A stretch of 15,327 bases of DNA from DASZHJ01 sp035263705 (GTDB taxonomy: Bacteria; Pseudomonadota; Alphaproteobacteria; ATCC43930; CGMCC-115725). Each line of letters starts with the position of its first letter. Positions within the stretch are counted from its first letter, which is position 1. Under the pieces are notes generated by a model, which searched no databases, had not been told where the DNA came from, and worked only from the letters and a program-made list of their open reading frames with translations. Made by a program: the position numbers and the translations under genes. This document shows positions 13,581-15,327 of the stretch, piece by piece. The DNA lies in contig DATFRA010000308.1 in NCBI GenBank assembly GCA_035263705.1, forward strand, positions 1-15,327, read 5' to 3'.

Positions 13581-14522
13581 ATGACACTGGTGCCTGATAT
13601 CGCCGCCATCCGCGCGGCCGCGAGGACTGTCGCTGCCGAGGTGCGGCGCACGCCGCTGGTGCCCGCCGACCACGACAAGAGGCGGCTCGAGGGCCGCGTG
13701 CTCCTGAAGCTCGAATGCCTGCAGGTCACCGGCTCCTTCAAGCCGCGCGGCGCCATGAACACGTTGCGCTCTCTCCGGCCGGAGGAGATCCGCCGGGGCA
13801 TCATCACGGCCTCCGGCGGCAACCACGGCCTCGCCGTCGCCTATGCGGGCCACGTCGCCGAGGCGCCCGCGACCATCTACCTGCCCAGCAGCGCGCCCAA
13901 GGCGAAGATCGCGAAGCTTGAGGCGTGGGGCGCCAAGGTCGTGGTGGAGGGCGCGGTCTGGGACGAGGCCAACCGCGCGGCGCTCGCCGAGGCAGAGCGG
14001 CGGGGCCTCACCTTTATCCATCCCTTCTCGGACCCGCGGGTGATCGCGGGGCAGGCGACCCTCGGCCTCGAGATCCTCGAGCAGGCGCCCGAGCTCGACA
14101 CGGTGCTGGTGGCGATCGGCGGCGGCGGGCTCATTTCGGGGATCGCGCTCGCGGTCAAGGCGGTCAATCCCAAAGTCAAGATCATCGGCATCGAGCCCAC
14201 GGGCGCGCCGACGCTCTACGAGAGCCTCAGGGCCGGCAAGCTCGTGGAACTCTCGCGCATCGACACCGCCGCCGGCACGCTCGCGCCGCGCATGAGCGCC
14301 TCGCTCAACCTCGAGATCATAACCAAGCATGTCGACGAGATCATGCTGGTGAGCGACGAGGAGATGCGCGAGGCCGCGCAGTGGCTCTGGTTCGAGCACG
14401 GCATCGCCGCGGAATTGAGCGGTGCCGCGAGCCTCGCCCTGCTGCTCTCCGGCAAGTACAAGCCGAAGCCGGTCGAGGCGGCCTGTGCGCTGGTGTGTGG
14501 TGCCGGCACCGACGGCCTCTGA
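13581..14522 (+). CDS. Threonine/serine dehydratase-like PLP enzyme (fold type II)
   Basis: The 313-residue enzyme lacks a C-terminal ACT domain, so it resembles catabolic threonine/serine ammonia-lyases, serine racemases and EutB-like hydroxyectoine-pathway dehydratases. PLP Lys54 lies in GSFKPRGA, the Asn loop is SGGNHG at 78-83, the phosphate-binding tetraglycine is GGGGL at 180-184, and the C-terminal CGAGTDG holds the cofactor ring. Expected reaction: beta-elimination of a hydroxy-amino acid to a 2-oxo acid and ammonia. The frame extends upstream to 13455 inside the ATPase gene, but ATG 13581, 4 bp after the ATPase stop with GGGA upstream, begins the conserved sequence. Its position between transporter and amidohydrolase suggests that the imported compound yields a beta-hydroxy amino acid. 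The exact substrate is uncertain. Confidence 0.9.
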   Translation: MTLVPDIAAIRAAARTVAAEVRRTPLVPADHDKRRLEGRVLLKLECLQVTGSFKPRGAMNTLRSLRPEEIRRGIITASGGNHGLAVAYAGHVAEAPATIYLPSSAPKAKIAKLEAWGAKVVVEGAVWDEANRAALAEAERRGLTFIHPFSDPRVIAGQATLGLEILEQAPELDTVLVAIGGGGLISGIALAVKAVNPKVKIIGIEPTGAPTLYESLRAGKLVELSRIDTAAGTLAPRMSASLNLEIITKHVDEIMLVSDEEMREAAQWLWFEHGIAAELSGAASLALLLSGKYKPKPVEAACALVCGAGTDGL

Positions 14523-14603
14523 TGCAAAATTGCGCATGCGCGGGGGACCAAGGGTTTGGCTATGATGCTCGCACGGCCGAACGATCAGTCCTTGTGAGGC
14601 ACC

Positions 14604-15327
14604 ATGCCCATCTTGAACCGCATCGCCGACTTCCACACCGACCTCACCGCTTGGCGGCGCGACATCCATGCGCATCCCGAGACAGCCTTCGAGGAGAAGC
14701 GAACCTCGGACTTGGTGGCGAGGCACCTCACGGAGTTCGGCATCGAGATCCATCGCGGGCTCGCGGGTACCGGCGTGGTCGGGACATTGAAGGGCTCGCG
14801 GTCGGGCGCCCGCGCCATCGCCATCCGCGCCGATATGGATGCTCTCAACGTCACCGAGAAGAACGGCTTCCACCACTGCTCCACTCATGCCGGCAAGATG
14901 CACGCCTGCGGCCACGACGGGCACACCACGATGCTGCTGGGCGCCGCCCGCTATCTCGCAGAGACCCGCAACTTCGCGGGCACCGTGCATTTCATCTTCC
15001 AGCCCGCCGAGGAGAACGAGGGCGGCGGTCGCGTCATGGTGGAGCAGGGGTTGTTCGAGAAATTTCCGGTCGAGGCAGTCTATGGCATGCACAATTGGCC
15101 GGGCCTGCCCATCGGCCAGTTCGCGGTCCGCACGGGGCCGGTCCTGGCGTCTTTCGACATCTTCGAGATCGTGGTCGAGGGCAAGGGATCGCACGCCGCC
15201 ATGCCGCACACCGGCATCGACCCCTTGGTTACGGCGGCGCAGATCACGCTGGCGCTCCAGACGATCTCGAGCCGCAGCACCCATCCGCTCGATAGCGCCG
15301 TCGTGAGCGTGACCCAAGTGCACGGCG
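14604..15327 (+). CDS. M20D family amidohydrolase (hippurate hydrolase/N-acyl-amino acid type), 3' truncated by window
   Basis: The frame is open from ATG 14604 to the window end (241 complete codons, of about 390 in the family). GTGAGG lies just upstream. The N-terminus LTAWRRDIHAHPETAFEEKRTS is typical of the family. Metal ligands are Cys102 and His104 (MHACGHDGH), Glu136-Glu137 (QPAEENEGGG) and His163 (GMHNWPG). His197 (GKGSHAAMPH) starts the lid/dimerisation domain. Cys as first ligand is characteristic of M20D, which hydrolyses amide bonds of N-acyl or N-aromatic amino acids (HipO, IAA-amino acid hydrolases). The cytoplasmic enzyme could deacylate what the adjacent ABC system imports. 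It lies 81 bp after the dehydratase gene; a GCGCATGCGC palindrome and a TATGAT hexamer (14561-14566) in the gap leave a secondary promoter possible. Confidence 0.92.
   Translation, partial: MPILNRIADFHTDLTAWRRDIHAHPETAFEEKRTSDLVARHLTEFGIEIHRGLAGTGVVGTLKGSRSGARAIAIRADMDALNVTEKNGFHHCSTHAGKMHACGHDGHTTMLLGAARYLAETRNFAGTVHFIFQPAEENEGGGRVMVEQGLFEKFPVEAVYGMHNWPGLPIGQFAVRTGPVLASFDIFEIVVEGKGSHAAMPHTGIDPLVTAAQITLALQTISSRSTHPLDSAVVSVTQVHG

Noticed and set aside
14532..14541. GCGCATGCGC palindrome upstream of the amidohydrolase as an operator
   Set aside because: A single 10-bp palindrome of alternating GC-rich bases is expected by chance in such sequence, and nothing else supports a regulatory role.
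13230..15323. Very long minus-strand frame (697 codons) opposite the ATPase, dehydratase and amidohydrolase genes
   Set aside because: It crosses three recognised genes on the other strand and has only shadow composition.

Overview
This is GC-rich bacterial DNA, most likely from an alphaproteobacterium of the Rhizobiales or Rhodospirillales type. Three things point there: the remnant of a C4-pathway 5-aminolevulinate synthase, the closely packed peptide-ABC operon with ATGA-type overlaps, and the ECF sigma factor with a SnoaL-like tail. No rRNA, tRNA, CRISPR array, phage gene or recognisable insertion sequence was seen.

Layout, left to right. (1) 1-471 (+): the C-terminal part of an SDR oxidoreductase, cut by the window edge. 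(2) 488-2589 (-): a two-gene operon, glutathione S-transferase followed by a DHA2-type MFS exporter. (3) 2769-3668 (+): a divergent ECF sigma factor with a C-terminal NTF2/SnoaL-like domain. The 179-bp spacer between GST and sigma holds two back-to-back copies of the same ECF-like promoter (GAATC-N17-CGTC). Each lies exactly 52 nt before a start codon, so the sigma factor probably drives both itself and the detoxification operon. (4) 3629-4491 (-): a PadR-like winged-helix gene preceded by a hemA (ALAS) remnant that keeps about 49 N-terminal and 50 C-terminal codons and has lost the catalytic core. (5) 4589-5977 (-): an omega-transaminase with the (S)-selective amine-transaminase residue pattern, a stem-loop after its stop and a sigma70-like promoter before it. 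(6) 5978-6708: a long intergenic stretch with one probable 57-aa gene.

(7) 6709-15327 (+): a dipeptide/oligopeptide ABC operon (two permeases and the first ATPase, all overlapping), then the second ATPase, a threonine/serine dehydratase-like PLP enzyme and an M20D amidohydrolase that runs off the window. Between the two ATPase genes lies a roughly 2.9-kb block. It contains a decayed membrane-protein gene with at least four successive -1 frameshifts, plus an opposite-strand pair made of an atypical class I/II aminotransferase and a VOC-fold protein. No substrate-binding protein gene is visible.

How the genes may work together (inference): the right half looks like import and breakdown of a small peptide or N-acylated amino compound. 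Uptake by the ABC system would be followed by deacylation (M20D), deamination/elimination (dehydratase) and possibly transamination (omega-transaminase or class I/II enzyme). The left half looks like a self-contained stress or detoxification module. The two most notable signals are the mirrored ECF promoter pair and the two gene-decay events (hemA remnant, frameshifted membrane gene).
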